Assembly: GCA_035771165.1 (NCBI GenBank)
Contig: JAWNZC010000321.1
Span: forward strand, 967,501-1,031,500
DNA from: Paragorgia papillata
Lineage: Eukaryota; Cnidaria; Anthozoa; Scleralcyonacea; Coralliidae
DNA: 64,000 nt
Reading direction: 5' to 3'
Part shown: one piece after another, positions 32,701 through 45,732 of the stretch
Position numbering within the stretch: the stretch's first letter is position 1
Layout of the letters: each line of letters opens with the position of its first letter
Made by a program: the position numbers and the translations under genes
Notes under the pieces: model-generated
Databases searched by the model: none
What the model was told of the DNA's origin: nothing
Seen by the model: the letters and a program-made list of their open reading frames with translations, nothing else

Positions 32701-33518
32701 GGGAGCGGTTGATTCGGTTCTTATAAACGTAGAAGGTTGTTGCAAATCCTGTAACGTTATTAAATAGATATATTTCAAAATTTACGACATTTGCTGGATA
32801 ATTCATATTTGTTGCCGTCAATCGCCAGAAATGAAGCCGAAGGCGACGAACGATCATAAACTGATAAACAGAAATCCGCTTTCAATAGAACTACTGTGGT
32901 TTATACAGGTACTGCTACATACACTTAAATATTCGAATGCTGTTGATTGTTGGAAGTTTATTTACCGTCCAGTATAGTACATTTATGTTTCTTGTCCACA
33001 CGTTTGGGATTTGTGGAAATTTAATTGTTGTATCTGTCGGTTTATACTCAAACGGCATATTCGAAATCGAATCTGCTGTCCTCGTTGACTTTGAGGTTGT
33101 ACTTTAATACAAAATTCGATCAACAACAATACGATCGACAACAATACGATCGACGAACATTATAGATCAACACTGAAGACTTTGACTTTGTATATTTCTA
33201 AACTTTTTAAATTAGATTCGGACTTCTTGCTTGCATAATAAAGCAAATATGTTGTAGTGCAGACGCTTCTTACTAAACACGGTCATTAACTGATGTGCCT
33301 AAATAGTTCGCTGAATAGTTTTACATACGCAAGCCAACTCGAGAGTCAACTAGATAGATCGTTTTATTAAGAAAGACCTTTGTTATTACAGCAAAAACTG
33401 AATTGGCAAGGTTTACAATTACGAATTTGAATTTTTTTTTAATTAAACTATTTACATCCAATGGGCTAGTTAATTAAGCAATAAAATTAAATAAAACTTA
33501 ATCTAAAATATAAACTCC

Positions 33519-35035
33519 TCAATTACAATATAAGTTATTATAACGCTTAGCAGCGGAATTTATAAATGAATTTCTAAACCGGTCTGTCTTACAGAAGGGT
33601 ATTGTAAAATGTCTGGTATTTCTCAAGGAACTTATAGGGTTTGTATTATGGGGGAGCAAGTTAAACAATTTGCTGTGAGAATTTGCTAAAATTGAACAAA
33701 AAAAACTATCACAGAGCTGAAAACGCTGTTCTGAGAGTTTATTTAGGCTACCTAATTCTAGAGCCTTATTGTATGATGTATCGTATCCAAATATTATTTT
33801 CAGTGCTCGTTTCTGGATGCGTTCTAATGAGACACTTAGGTATTCTGGCAAACTGAAATGGAAGAGTTGGCATGCATACAACAGAGTTGAACGTATGCAG
33901 GTAACGTAAAATCTGACGAGATCATTAGGTGGTATGTTCGCACGCTTTAGTTGGGTTAGAAAATTGTCTCTTTGACGCTTTGTTGACAATACTGTCGATA
34001 CGTTTGTTCCACTTTAAATTGTTTTGAAGAATCACTCCAAGAATTTTAGTAGAGTCAACTATATCTATGATGTTCTGATTAATGCTCAGATTTTCGTAAG
34101 GCGAAGGAGATCTCTTGAAGGAGATTCTTAGTTCTTTGCATTTCTTAGGCTGGATTTGGAATTTATTATTTCTGGACCAGTGGGATACTTCGTCAGCAAT
34201 TGATTGTGATTGGCTTTGTTTTCCTTTTTCAACAATTTCATAAGCCGTTGTGTCATCTACAAATATCATGGTACCATTGGAGGAGGTAATATTTAAATCA
34301 TTTATCATGACAAGGAATAGCCAAGGTCCTAATTTGGTCCCTTGAGGAACTCCAGCCGGGACCTCTTTCCACTCCGAATAGCAGTCCTTTGCCAATTTTA
34401 CTCTTTGCAGTCGATTACTAAGAAAGTCGCAAATCCAATTGACAATGTGAGGATTAATGTTGTAATTGGATAATTTGGTAATAAGTAATGTATGGTCGAT
34501 AAGGTCAAAAGCTTTCTTATAATCCATAACAATAACTCTCACATCGGAACCGGTGCCGTCCGTAGCTTCAGACCAATTGTGGACTAGATTAATCAGAGCG
34601 TGAGTGGTAGATGATTGAGGGATACATCCATATTGTTCAGGTCTAATATGTCTATGGACTGCAGGTTTGACGTGCTCACGAACCACATAGTCTTCGATTA
34701 ATTTCGACGTTGTGGAAGTCAAGGATATAGGCCTGAGGTCTTTATTGAAATCTTCAATTGATGGATTCTTAGGTATGGGTGTAATACTAGCGCACTTCCA
34801 GATATGTGGCAGTTGTTCTTCTTTAAGAGATGAGTTGATTATTGAACAGATAGGTGAGACCAGTGGCGAGAAGCGTGCGAGAAGCACGCGTACTATTAAC
34901 CAGCGAAATTATATGTTCTGTGTTTGGAAATCTTGTTGACAATGGCTGATATCTCCTGGATTTGTATGGCTGAACAGTATTTCCATGAAGAGGAATGGAA
35001 ATTGTATCAGAAAATTTCTGAAGCTGTGGAGTAGA
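33519..35035 (-). pseudogene. Decayed LINE reverse transcriptase
   Basis: The minus-strand frame 33925-34887 holds the RT palm: motif A VMDYKKAFDLIDH, motif B AGVPQGTKLGPWLF and motif C FVDDTT with the catalytic DD intact. A frameshift near 33965 leads into 33519-33989, the thumb and C-terminal part (LTQLKRANIPPNDLVRFYV, RNTRHFTIPFCKT). Upstream, 34888-35035 continues in another frame (SDTISIPLHGN). The endonuclease domain is missing (5' truncation). No longer able to encode one protein. The family is a CR1/Jockey-like clade by feel, not tested. Confidence 0.8.
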
Positions 35036-35320
35036 TTGCGTTGTGCGCTGGAGACGAAGGTATTAAATGACCGTATTTATGTCGATAATTTTAATATGTC
35101 TGTGTCGGCGGACAACGACTTGATGGCCGTGCCCGTGTCTCATCACTGAATGATATGTGTAATCCTAAGACAGTTGAAATGTACTTTATTTTGAACTAAG
35201 TTGCATCTTCAAACGTGTATTAATTTGATCAAATTTTTATAAAACAAAATGTTTTTGCGACTTCGTTACGTCAGCTGTGCATGTGTACTTTAATAACGCT
35301 TCTTAGGTTGTTGTATAAAA

Positions 35321-35509
35321 AACAAATAGATGACATTTTTCCGTGCGTGTGTACTGTAATAACGCACAGAAGACGTCACAGCGTATAAAGAACAACAGTC
35401 ACACAACTCGACTGCATCTCGTGTCGTACTTTTTTGTTCTTTACACGCTGTGACGTCATCTGTGCGTTATTACAGTACACACGCACGGAAAAATGTCATC
35501 TATTTGTTA
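35321..35509. mobile_element. Variant of the TGACGTCA hairpin element
   Basis: ACAAATAGATGACATTTTTC and on to CTATTTGTT share the ends and the GACGTCAC / GTGACGTCATC blocks of the 30479-type hairpin. The stem interior differs (GTGTGTACTGTAATAACGCA). Confidence 0.7.
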
Positions 35510-35524
35510 ATTATCGCTTGAGGG

Positions 35525-35965
35525 ACGATATTGTTATTGTCACGAGTGAGCGGAGTGAATGAGGGACAATTATGATATCGTCCTGAAAGTGATAAAACAC
35601 CGAGTCACGAATGTGATAACCTGTTTATCACATACTTGCGCCTTTATCAGGGTCTGGTACAATTAGAATGATCAAACAACAATAAGTACTGTATTAAAAT
35701 ATAAAAACATTTTAATATTCAAGTCCTCAGTATCATGTACCTCTTTAAGGAACTTCTTAAAGAGCAGTACGTCACTTGACGTTTTTCTTATTGAGTAGTA
35801 ATTTTTCTTCTCAGCTAGTCAGCTATGAACTCATCTACGTTCACAGACTAGTCCGCCATGTTTGACTTCCAGCGCAGGACAGCGGGAGATATGGCGGGAC
35901 AGATACGGAACAGCAGGACATATCGTTTTTATCGCCCGCTGTTATCAAGTATGTGATAAAGTACA

Positions 35966-36003
<38 letters not shown>

Positions 36004-36050
36004 TATACATTTATTGGATTCATATTCCGCCCGATATAGAAAATATTTAA
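35525..36050. repeat. Small inverted repeats and (TA)n tract
   Basis: GGGACGATATTGTTATTGTC pairs with GACAATTATGATATCGTCC (35527-35583). CTCTTTAAG-AA-CTTAAAGAG occurs at 35741-35764. A (TA)n tract lies at about 35969-35998. No gene. Confidence 0.5.
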
Positions 36051-36594
36051 GCATCAAATTTTATTGTTTCCAGTTTACCACATTGGGCTTAGATAAATTC
36101 AATAAGTAATATAAAATAATACCTAGCAGGTAAATTTATAAAGTTGTAAAAATTACGATATATACACACATATTAAAAAAAATCTAGCTGATATAATCTT
36201 ATATCGTCACCATCTTTGTTGGATTAGCCTTCTTCGTTTCTCTCATTCGTAGCTTGTAGTTTGTAATGTAGAGTAGTTTAAGCAACTTGAAATAATGGTC
36301 ATGTTGAAAGACAATGAAGTTTCTTATATGGAAGTAAATTCTACGGACACGTGACGACGAAGCACCACAGTGTACACGTGACGATGAAGGGCCACACTAA
36401 TGAAACCCGATCGTTGCTATTGGATGACTGCTTCATTATACAGAAAATACAATACCGTGAACTGGTTGCACAAATTTCCATGAACTTGAACAAAAACATA
36501 GAACAATGATTTTTGATGACTTTCCAAACCATGTATACGCGTTCTATTAACTATGGTTTATGTAACGGCATTTTGAAATCAGCTTATAGTTATA

Positions 36595-36915
36595 CAGTGT
36601 GTATAAAAAAACCCGGAACCCTTAGAAAATGAATTAGTATTCTGTTCAAACAACCTATTGTAGTAGTTTGAAAGCCCTAAAAACACCTCTAAGCCACGGA
36701 TGCGCAAAAAACACGGTCTTATACACCTGGGAAATTAAGATAACTTGAAGTGTATGCATGGTGAAAGTATTTAAAAGCTTTTTCTCTTCCTGTTTAACTT
36801 ATGTGCTGATTAATTTATAACGCAGCGCTTTTAGGGCTTTCAAACTACTACAATAGGTTGTTTTAAAAGAATACTAATTCATTTTCTAAGGGTTCAGTTT
36901 TTTTTATACACACTG
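36595..36915. mobile_element. Mariner-like MITE with about 90-bp TIRs
   Basis: CAGTGTGTATAAAAAAACCC at 36595 is mirrored to 36915, with TATA on both sides giving a TA duplication. The arms continue for about 90 bp (AGAAAATGAATTAGTATTCT, CTACTACAATAGG). A CAGTGTGTATA end plus a TA target fits Tc1/mariner. Non-coding. Confidence 0.75.
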
Positions 36916-36917
36916 TA

Positions 36918-39228
36918 TAGCAATGTTCTGCATGGGACAATAATTGATGCACAATTACAATTTTCAAGTTCCCAATTAACCTCGTGGCAAGAACTATCAT
37001 TATAAAATAACATGTATGCTACGCAAGCGCTGATTGGTCAATACCCATGTTTGGATCAGGCTATCCAAACATGGGAATTTGCAGCAATTTTAAGTGGAGC
37101 CTTTTATAGACTTTAGTCTAATTTTTTTAGTATTGACACAAATAAACTAGCATTGAAATTACTAAAATATTATGGGTAAGTATATATAGGTAAGTATGTG
37201 TAAGGGCTTCAACAGGGAAAAGTTTTAAATAAGCGAGGGCGAAGAACTAAATGTCCAATTATAAGCAAATAAATAAATAATTTCTTGAACGAATCTTAAA
37301 GTTAAAGAGCACCGTCTTTGAGTCTTTTTAAGGCAGTAAAAAACAACAACACTATGTTTATATATTGTGAGAGAACTATACCCAAGCCTGAAATTGTTTT
37401 CTGGCCCTGTTGTGTTCAAGAGCCAAGCTAAACTCGCTAAAATTTTTGGTGGTTTGTACTTTAATATGGTAACAAAACAACGTGATTTAGAAAGTAACGT
37501 TTGAAAACGATATTAAAACGGAATAACATTTTGTGCAAATACCTTTCATTATCTTGCCTGATGAACTCACTTGGTAAAAGAAAAAGACTGTCGATATGAA
37601 GTAAAATCCGATGAAAATATTTTTTCGGAAGCTTCAGTTTCAGCGGCTTTTTATGGCCAAGAATGTTTTTCTTCTATTTGCTCTGAAACCAGGAGCCAGA
37701 TGCTGAGGCGGTTGATTCTAGTAATGTTTAAGCGTTTTCCTAATAATATTCGCTGTTTTTATTCGACTTTCGAATACCTAATGCATGGGGCTCGACTTTC
37801 GAAAGCTAAAAAACACCCGCCAAGAGACACTTCGCATTCAACTATACTGTATGTAATTATTGTTTCGATTCAATAAAGACTATCATTTAAGTGTTTCAAA
37901 ACGTTGATATATTATGATATATTACATCACAGACCCTAATAACAATTTGTAGCGTGTAGCTAAACCATATATGTAAGTCTCAAAGCTACTTATAGTGTAA
38001 CTCTTTGAAATTCGGCTTTTTTTCTTTTTTCTTGAACTCTTATCCCTGCCCAGTGCTTTTCCCAGAGTAAAATAAGATCGCTTTAACGTTATAGCACGAA
38101 TAAAAACTGCATGTGGTAATAAAGCAGATCAAACAAATGATTACTGTAATTTTATGTCTACACCAATATAAGGAAACATACCATTTTGTTGTCAGTAGAT
38201 GGTTTTGTTAATTAATTTGCTTCGTTCGTCCACGAGTATAACCAGATATTTTGTTGTAGTGGAAAAATAGAATTTGGTTTTTATACCTTCTACAATACGA
38301 GGTCGTGGGCGAGACAATTAATAAACTGAAGATTATATTACTTTTATCACTCGGTAACATCTGGAAAATATTGACCACGATGTTAACAATCATTTTACCA
38401 CGGACAACAGCAAATTAATAAATGCATTAAAATTAATTTAAAATTCAAACTACAAAATTGCGAATGAGCAAAAAAATCACCTTTAGTTTCAAATAACATA
38501 CATTAGGTGGTTTTCCGTTAGCGTTCTATATCGAGCGCTTCAATTCATTTACTATATATAGCTATGCAGTGCAATGAATAATATTTTAGGAAGAAAGTGC
38601 TTATTGCCAAAACTAATTCAAGATAGATGTTGTCTTTTCTTCTTACTCTGTAAAAGAAAGGGAGCACGAGAAAGAGTATAACCTCGCTGCAACTCGAAGT
38701 ATAAAACTGATGTATATATAAAACTAATAAAGAAAATAACATCTCAAATTTATGTTAAAATTATAACACTCGTCAGAAACATTTTCTTTTGCAAATAAGA
38801 ACTTGTTCTGAACAGGTTTTAAACTATTGGAGGTCTAAATGCCAAACCGTTCTGTCTCCCAGTCTTTAATTCTATACTATAAATAGACTGGGTCAGTCTT
38901 ATATATATATATGTACGCGAGTTTTTACTGCTGCATGTTCTTCAAGAAGTTTCGTTTGGGAAAATTGTGTTGGCTGTTGGTTTAAAATATTTAGTGTTTC
39001 TTTATCCGTTAACAATCTACCACTGATATACCTTGTATAAATTACGTGACAACTTTGTCTTGAATTATTAGTAATTTATGAAAACCACAAATTTAGGCAA
39101 AAAAATATATTTATTGGAGATAAATGTTTACTTTTACTTGCTTTTGCATGCACGATTAACATTATGGCTGAGAGAGAAAACTGACAGGGCTATCGCCCCA
39201 ATTGACATTTCCCCCCAAATCAAGTTAA
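36918..39228. other. Intergenic, one small hairpin
   Basis: A 13-bp hairpin CCCATGTTTGGAT / ATCCAAACATGGG lies at about 37045-37076. A TTG-started frame at 37571-37876 ends at an AATAAA but has no ATG or domain. Nothing else supported. Confidence 0.4.
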
Positions 39229-40215
39229 GAAGCGGTAAAATACAGTGCTGGATTACAACTAGAAATTCGTAAATTTAAGAAAATAACTAAATAGAAAGCA
39301 AAAAAGTTAAAAAAAAAGTTAAAATAAAGAAGAAAAAGTTGACTATGGCGGCTGGTAAGTTGAGAGATTATCGGCGCTGGTCGGCGGTGTTTCAAGGTGA
39401 AGGAAGACCAGACGCTCGAGCAGTATTCTAGGCGAGGCCGAACAAGGGAGCAGTAGAGCAGTTTTCTGGTTTTGACATCAGATAGGTCTCTGCCGCAGAC
39501 TCTTTTCATTACTACCATTTGCGATCAACCGTTAGGCGTGAGAGTTAAAACGCGTTTGTTTACGTTTCAAACGTGCAAGTTTAACTGGAAAATTTTGACG
39601 TTTTAACAATAGCCTGATGAATCACCCTCCATTTTTTGACAGGGTGATTGATTGGGGTATTGTTGAAACGTCAAATTTTCCAGTTAAACTTGCACGTTTG
39701 AAACGTAAACAAACGCGTTTTAACTCTCACGCCTAACGGTTGATCGCAAATGGTAGTAGGACAACTGGCCAAGGGTCTTGTTTGCGTTTGCGCATGTCTC
39801 TTCGATATATCTGGACCAGAATAAGTCCCGGACAGCAATTACTCCCAGGTCAGTTGATATAAGGCACGAATCCCAAGGAATTTTCCTCGAGCTGGTAGTC
39901 ATAGGTCGTTACTAACAGGAGATGTTTTGCGAGACATGTACATGACTTTACATTTGGAGGCGTTGAAGGACATGTCCCAGTCAACACTCCACTTGTGTAG
40001 AGAGTTGAGATCAGCCTGAAGCCCGTGGGTGGCACTTTCCTAGTCCATAGCTCTATCTAACTTCGAATTGTCAGCAAACAGAGCTAGCCAAGTTTGATCC
40101 ATTTTGGATGCATGTATTCAGGTATATCGTTTGCGTATACTCAAGGAATAGAAGCAGACCAAGTATATAGATCCCTGCATGTGGGATGCCTGAAGTCACT
40201 ATATATAGGAGCTAG
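39229..40215 (-). pseudogene. Decayed LINE fragment split by a MITE
   Basis: Minus-strand pieces in shifted frames give an RT motif-B region (VTSGIPHAG to LGLLLFLEY), a damaged motif C (LFADNSK, where FADD is expected) and the region after it (WSVDWDM, then ANKTLGQLS). Beyond the nested MITE at 39512-39756 the thumb continues VMKRVCGRDLSDVKTRKLLY and RPRLEYCSSVWS. Multiple frameshifts; heavily decayed. Confidence 0.7.
39512..39756. mobile_element. Palindromic MITE with TA target, inside a LINE
   Basis: CTACCATTTGCGATCAACCG at 39512 is mirrored to 39756, with arms of about 85 bp (CGTTTGTTTACGTTTCAAAC, GCAAGTTTAACTGG). TA lies outside both ends (39510-39511, 39757-39758), as for Tc1/mariner-type elements. 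It splits the decayed LINE between NKTLGQLS and VMKRVCGR. Confidence 0.8.
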
Positions 40216-40360
40216 TTTGAAAAAATACCATTACCAATCTGACAGACAACAGCGTGTGGTCCTTAGCTTTGAAACCACTTGAGAAGTGATCCAGAGATGC
40301 AAATACATTAACGCTACACCCCCTCGCCCGCTCTTAAAGATTTTTGTAAATAACCTCGAG

Positions 40361-40382
40361 CCCCCCCCCCCCCCCCCCCCCC
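40361..40382. repeat. Poly-C run (22)
   Basis: An uninterrupted run of 22 C, a likely length-variable and assembly-sensitive site. Confidence 0.95.
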
Positions 40383-40821
40383 TCATTAAAATCAGTATCC
40401 TTGCTTAGTTTTTACATAAGTAAGTTACATGTACTTTAGTTACTTTCTGTCGGATTTTTTTGTCACGGACGCAGCTGGTGGTTTTTGAAAGCGCCCTACT
40501 GAATAAACTCTTCTATCCCAGGTCCTAAAATAAAATAAGTGTTTTCGTTAAGGCTTAATCGAACTCGTATACGGTCTGCACAAATAATACATTTTACTGT
40601 AGCTTAGCTATAACTGTTTTTGATTCAATACAAAGTTACCGGCGTTTGGAACTATAATATAGATCGAGGTACTTTCTCGCTTCGAAGAATCAAATTATTG
40701 CATTATAATTAACCATGGAAATAATTTCTTGTTTAACAAGACGCCTGCTCAGGCGCTCACTCTGGCTACTGATTTCTGTGAGCTTGGCGTAGCCCGTGCG
40801 TACTCTAGCAAGACTATAGTT

Positions 40822-41190
40822 AACAAATAGATTCCATTTTGCCGTTGTCTGTTCAGTTATAGATGCACAGATGACGTCACAACGTGGTAAGAACAAAAAA
40901 GTGGCCCACGAGACGCAGTCGAGTGGGTCACTGATGTTCTTACCACGTTGTGACGTCTTCTGTGCATCTATAACTGAACAGACAACAAAAAAATGGAATC
41001 TATTTGTTTTATACAATTAAAATTTAAAAGTTTTTGTCGAAACTCTTGCCGGATTTTGGGGCATGAAGAAAGAAAAAAGCAAGTCAGCTGACGTGATCTG
41101 ATGTGACCATGTGTCTGTCCGCTAATAGATCATGGCCAACAACCAATGAAAACACGCATAGCAACCAGGGTATTGTATAACAATGCATAG
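40822..41190 (-). mobile_element. Two-part hairpin element, copy 3 (inverted)
   Basis: The hairpin 40822-41007 (AACAAATAGATTCC to GGAATCTATTTGTT, with both GACGTCACAACGTGGTAAGA arms) is followed by module one in reverse (CGGATTTTGGGGCATGAAGA, CAGCTGACGTGATCTGATG, AATGAAAACACGCATAGCAA). The same order as copies 2 and 4 once reversed. Confidence 0.78.
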
Positions 41191-41732
41191 ATTTTAACAA
41201 ATCGAATCTATAGTCATATGAAGACTATGAACTGCGTCGGTGCAGGAAGCGTTTGCCAATATAAACAACAAGGCCGTTTTCCCGAATATTAAACAAAGGA
41301 TCTAATATATTTATTAGATAAAACCTATAGTGCCGGATTCTGCAGATTCAATAGGGGTGAGGATACCGAGGGCCCACGAAGACCGCCTGCAACGGAAGCT
41401 ATATACAGATTCAAGTGATCATTTCGATATGGAATATATTTAAATTCGGGCAAACAGAAAATATTTAAACATGTTTTGAAACACACGTTTCCAAATGTAA
41501 TACGACACGGACAGTCGGGCACCTACACGATATCTAGACATGCAAACAGTTCAACATAATTATTGATATATTTTGCTCTATTCGGTGCTTATTATTATAC
41601 TTATAGTTGTTGGACTAAGCAGCAAGGCCAACCCGTTTCGAAATAGCTCGTCATCTTTTAATATGTATAGGTACTACCGCGATCGGCGTGTGCAGTTGTA
41701 AGCATATTTATGATGAAGACAATTGACCTTCA

Positions 41733-42335
41733 ATGCATCGTGGTCTATCCAGGATAACAAGCTTAATTAATTAAAGGTGATGTACAGTCCGTTCTGCGCA
41801 TGTACGAAACTAATGTTTACATCTAAATTTACAAAAAAAATACTAATACCTTATTCAAGATTGTAAGCTTTTCTTGGTTCCCATTCATTACTTGTACCCA
41901 AAACAAAACATTTTCAGGAGAAATAGAAGAAATCCGAGGAGATATCCTCGCCGAATCGCTTGGTTTTCATGTGCAGAACGGACTGTACGTCACCTTTAAA
42001 AAGGTGATTGCGTAGTGTTGAGACATAATAAGGTAATTTTTTTCTTTATGAATATTTTCGTGGCAACAATGTCTAAATATAATCGCAATGTCTAAATATA
42101 ATCGTCGTGATATTGGTAAAAGCAACAATTCCCGGACCTATAAGGATAGATTCATGACAAATGTATCCTTATAATGAGCATTATTGTTACTTTTACTAAA
42201 ATTACAACATTCATATTTAGACATTGTTGCCACGAAAGTATTTATAAAGATAAATTTACCTCATTGTGTCTCAACACTAAACAATCACCTTTTTAATAAT
42301 TAAGCTTGTTACCCTGGACAGACCGCAATGCATGT
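41733..42335. mobile_element. Palindromic element with two inner palindromes
   Basis: The outer arms GTCTATCCAGGATAACAAGC and the complement of GTCTGTCCAGGGTAACAAGC enclose a TTAA-flanked MITE (41775-41995). They also enclose a second hairpin (41998-42292) with AAAGGTGATTGCGTAGTGTT and CGTGGCAACAATGTCTAAAT arms. Confidence 0.7.
41775..41995. mobile_element. MITE with TTAA target (piggyBac-like)
   Basis: AGGTGATGTACAGTCCGTTC at 41775 is mirrored to 41995 (GAACGGACTGTACGTCACCT). TTAA lies outside both ends (41771-41774, 41996-41999). 221 bp, non-coding. Confidence 0.75.
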
Positions 42336-43594
42336 TTGAGGTCAAGATTCGAAAGCACCTAAACTAAAGAACTCGCAAATTTGGAAAATTCGAGCACGCT
42401 ACAGTGGCTACTTTGCCTAACAGTTTCGCAAAGCCTGACGGGAAATATTGGGAAATTTTTGCCAATTCTCGTGGCAAGAAATTCGGCCTACCACAGATAT
42501 CCCGGGTAATAAAGCGCGTGTATATTGGGGCCTGGGAATATATCGAATACACCGAATATCCAGAACAAAATTTATTTTTTTATTACTCGGGCTACTGTGG
42601 TAGCCGAGTCTAGGTTTCGGCTCTGTTATTAACAAAGTGCATGTGCTCACCTTCATGCGCCGCCATCTTCTCTGGTTTGAACTTTTAGAAAATCACAAGT
42701 GACTTACTGAACACTGTTATTGATCAGTCATGTGGCTTACAACTGCGTTAACGTTAAATATGCTCACTACGCTTACAACTGCAGAGGCAGACATTGATGG
42801 CAGTAAATCTACACTAAAAGATGCTGTGCTATTTATATTTCGATCTGATCTGGGTTAATATTCCGCCGTTTCGATCAAGACAAACTGATTATAAACGATT
42901 TATATGATTTATTGAATTTTAATACTGAAAAACTAGTATTACTCATGCTCACAATCTGATAACATGCGCTGGCTATTTGAAACTATCTGCAAGATGAGCA
43001 AGATATAAACAACGTTGAAAACAGAATACTGACAACTTGCAAATGACATTTCGTGCTGAAGAGACTCAAGTTTACGCTAAATGGGAAAACTTTAAATGTA
43101 TTGAGGAAATTTTAATATTTGTAATTTGCTTTGTTATTGCCTGGATTATATTGTATGTATTGTTGTGTTAATAAAGTTATGCCAAATAAACTCGATGTGA
43201 TTCAACTGCTTCGCTAGCTTTAAGCTTAATATAATTTCATTAGTGTTTTCAGTGTGTGCATATTTTTAATAGTTCCTTGGTACGTACGTTCGCTTGTCGA
43301 TCGTCTAGGTAATATACTGCTTACTGAGTAGCACCAAATAATGCAAAAAATACTGATAAACATGCATGTACTATGTCGAACTGTTTGCACGTCTAGATTA
43401 TAAACGCTGCCAGTTCGCCGCTGCACCAATGTGCCGGTCTTGTAGCTCGTTCAATCCAACTTTTTCACTATATTAACTAGTAGTTGTCTAATGATTGCTT
43501 GAATCTACCGAATATATAGCACTAGGTTTTCTGTACTTTTTAACAAATGCTTACTGCAATATGTGCACGCTGCATGTTGCGCTGTTTCGTGCAT
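42336..43594. other. Intergenic, no gene seen
   Basis: No supported gene or repeat. Overlapping short frames near 42400-42650 lack domains. Confidence 0.4.
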
Positions 43595-43654
43595 AGGCTA
43601 TGCCAAGCTGCATTGCTATCAGTAGCCCGAGTGAACGCCTAAGCAGGCGTCTTG
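43595..43654 (+). repeat. Dispersed repeat with CGCCTAAGCAGGCGTCTTGTTA
   Basis: The segment from ATGCCAAGCT through AGCAGGCGTCTTGTTAA matches the reverse complement of 40732-40795. It directly precedes the TTAA-flanked element. Confidence 0.5.
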
Positions 43655-43658
43655 TTAA

Positions 43659-45728
43659 AGTGTCACTGAGACGACATTTTTACCCCTACTTTTTTCTCTA
43701 TGAGCCTAAAGTGCATGTATTGAAGACTTACCAAACGAAGTTTCATGCTGATATTCGGAAAAGTAAAGCAGATATTGACGAAAGAAATACGCAAATTCGC
43801 GGCCGCCATTAAAATGGACGTGTTTATTTGAGATTGGGTCTAGGATGTCTGTGACGTCAGAGTCTCAACCCAACAAAACACTAGGCCTTGTGTATTAAAA
43901 CAAGCGTAGCTTGGAAGAATCGCTCATTAAAATTAAATTATTCCGTCATGCCATCATCACGCTTTCTTGTACAAGATTGCAGCAATCAATCTGATTTTAA
44001 AGCAGGAATATCCTTGCATAAGAGTCCAACTGCCCAAATTGCGAAGAACTAGAGTTTCGATTAAATTTGTCCAAACGAAGCGCGCCAATTTTAAAGTGTC
44101 ACTGCATGAGACGACATTTTCACCTCTCATTTTTATTTCATCATTGTGAAGTATACCCACCTACAACCTACTGTACGAAGTTTTAACTCGAAATTCAAAA
44201 AAGAGGCGCTGTTATTGCTACCCTGGGTGCCAGAGGTTTTCTTGTTATTGCGAGTATAGAAATCTTAAATTTGACGGCCGCCAGGGCGCTACATAGCCTT
44301 AATGCTGTATACAAGACGTTGTCAGTGAATGAATGAAAAATAAAATATTCTATCAACGCACACAGTTATACACGATTCTAGTAATGAATGAGATTATTCT
44401 GCAGGATTGCGCAGCACATAAGCCCAATTGACAAATCATACGAGCAAACTGGGTTAGGTCCGTTTGTTCGGAATATAACGCGCCGACACGCAATTTAAAG
44501 CAGATGATTCATAGTTTGTTTCAATCAATTTTCCATGAAGATTTTTAGAGCGACCTTACTACAAACAAGAGTTTTTCAGCGTGGTAATGTGCCTATTATT
44601 TGAAAGACTAACAAAACTTTGGAGGCAGACCAGTCTCGAGCTCCAAGGAAGTGAACCGTTGGAAATACCATACCGGCATGGTAAACATAGTTCCACTATA
44701 CTTTTATTTAAGATTATAAAATATATCATGTAAGTAAAGCAAACGACAACGAAGGTTGATTTTGATGTATTATATTTGTATATATAAAATACATGTATAT
44801 ACTAGCAATTCATTTAGTATTTTAAAACTTAAAGAAAATGCTATTATAGATGTTACAAAATAAAGTCTGCTTTGCAAAGCAACAAAGCGTAAATACTAAT
44901 CTAATGAAGCAGTTCAGCATATTATTGATATACTTTAGTTATACTTATGCGCCAGCTTTGTGAGCCACGTCAACAAATTGACAGAATTATATACTGAGGC
45001 CAACTAGTTTTCTTTTTCTTTTCTGTCGCTGTATAATTTCCAACAGGAGATAAAATGCTCTCGAACTTTTGAATTTCTATGTATTTCATGCCTGATACAT
45101 TTGATACTACTACAAGGCTACAAGCTACATATACATACATATTTTATACACATTCATACCAACATAAAGATAGTGTCTCTAGCTGACTAATACTGTCTTT
45201 CCCAAGAAGAAACCACGACGTTAGAATTGAAATGTTGCTATATTGAAAATGTATTGTACTTTTCTTCGGCAATATCTTGTTCGTATTGCGCGATTATCAA
45301 TCTCGTCAGCCGAAGCAATACAATCATCGTCCTGGCAAATTCCGAAACCAGATTCGTCAAAATGGGCTACCATATACTCCAAACATATAACGGATGATTC
45401 CGTTTCGATCGATAGCCAGAAGAACTACTAAATGATGATGAATTCGACATTTTTGTTGTCAAATTATATGCGCTCTCGTTGTTTCTTCCTTAGTCACGCA
45501 AGTTTGGGTTAAGACTATGACGTCACAACACTTCTCAGGTATCAATATTCATGTTGATGAAAATTTTAATGGCGGACACAATTTTCAGCATTTCAAACGT
45601 TTATAACTTTAAACCTATTTGTTTATATCGGTTTAAATTTTGTACACGGGGTATTTATATCTCAATAAAGTTCGTCGAAGTTGAATTTTCGCAAAACTTT
45701 GTGGTCGATTTTTCGTCTCAGTGACACT
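43659..45728. mobile_element. TTAA-flanked TIR element (piggyBac-like, non-autonomous)
   Basis: AGTGTCACTGAGACGA at 43659 and TCGTCTCAGTGACACT to 45728 are exact inverted repeats, with TTAA outside both (43655-43658 and 45729-45732). Inner inverted similarity follows (TGACGTCAGAGTCTCAACCC and GGGTTAAGACTATGACGTCA). The left end is partly duplicated at 44094 (AGTGTCACTGCATGAGACGA). No transposase seen in 2.07 kb. Confidence 0.75.
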
Positions 45729-45732
45729 TTAA

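Noticed and set aside
37571..37876. 101-codon plus-strand frame ending at AATAAA
   Set aside because: No ATG start, no acceptor and no recognisable domain.
39600..39670. CTGATGA ... GAAACGTC, hammerhead-like
   Set aside because: The pairing is explained by the palindromic MITE (AACAATA/TATTGTT and ATCACCCT/AGGGTGAT); extra unpaired bases separate the stem from GAAAC, so the hammerhead fold does not close.
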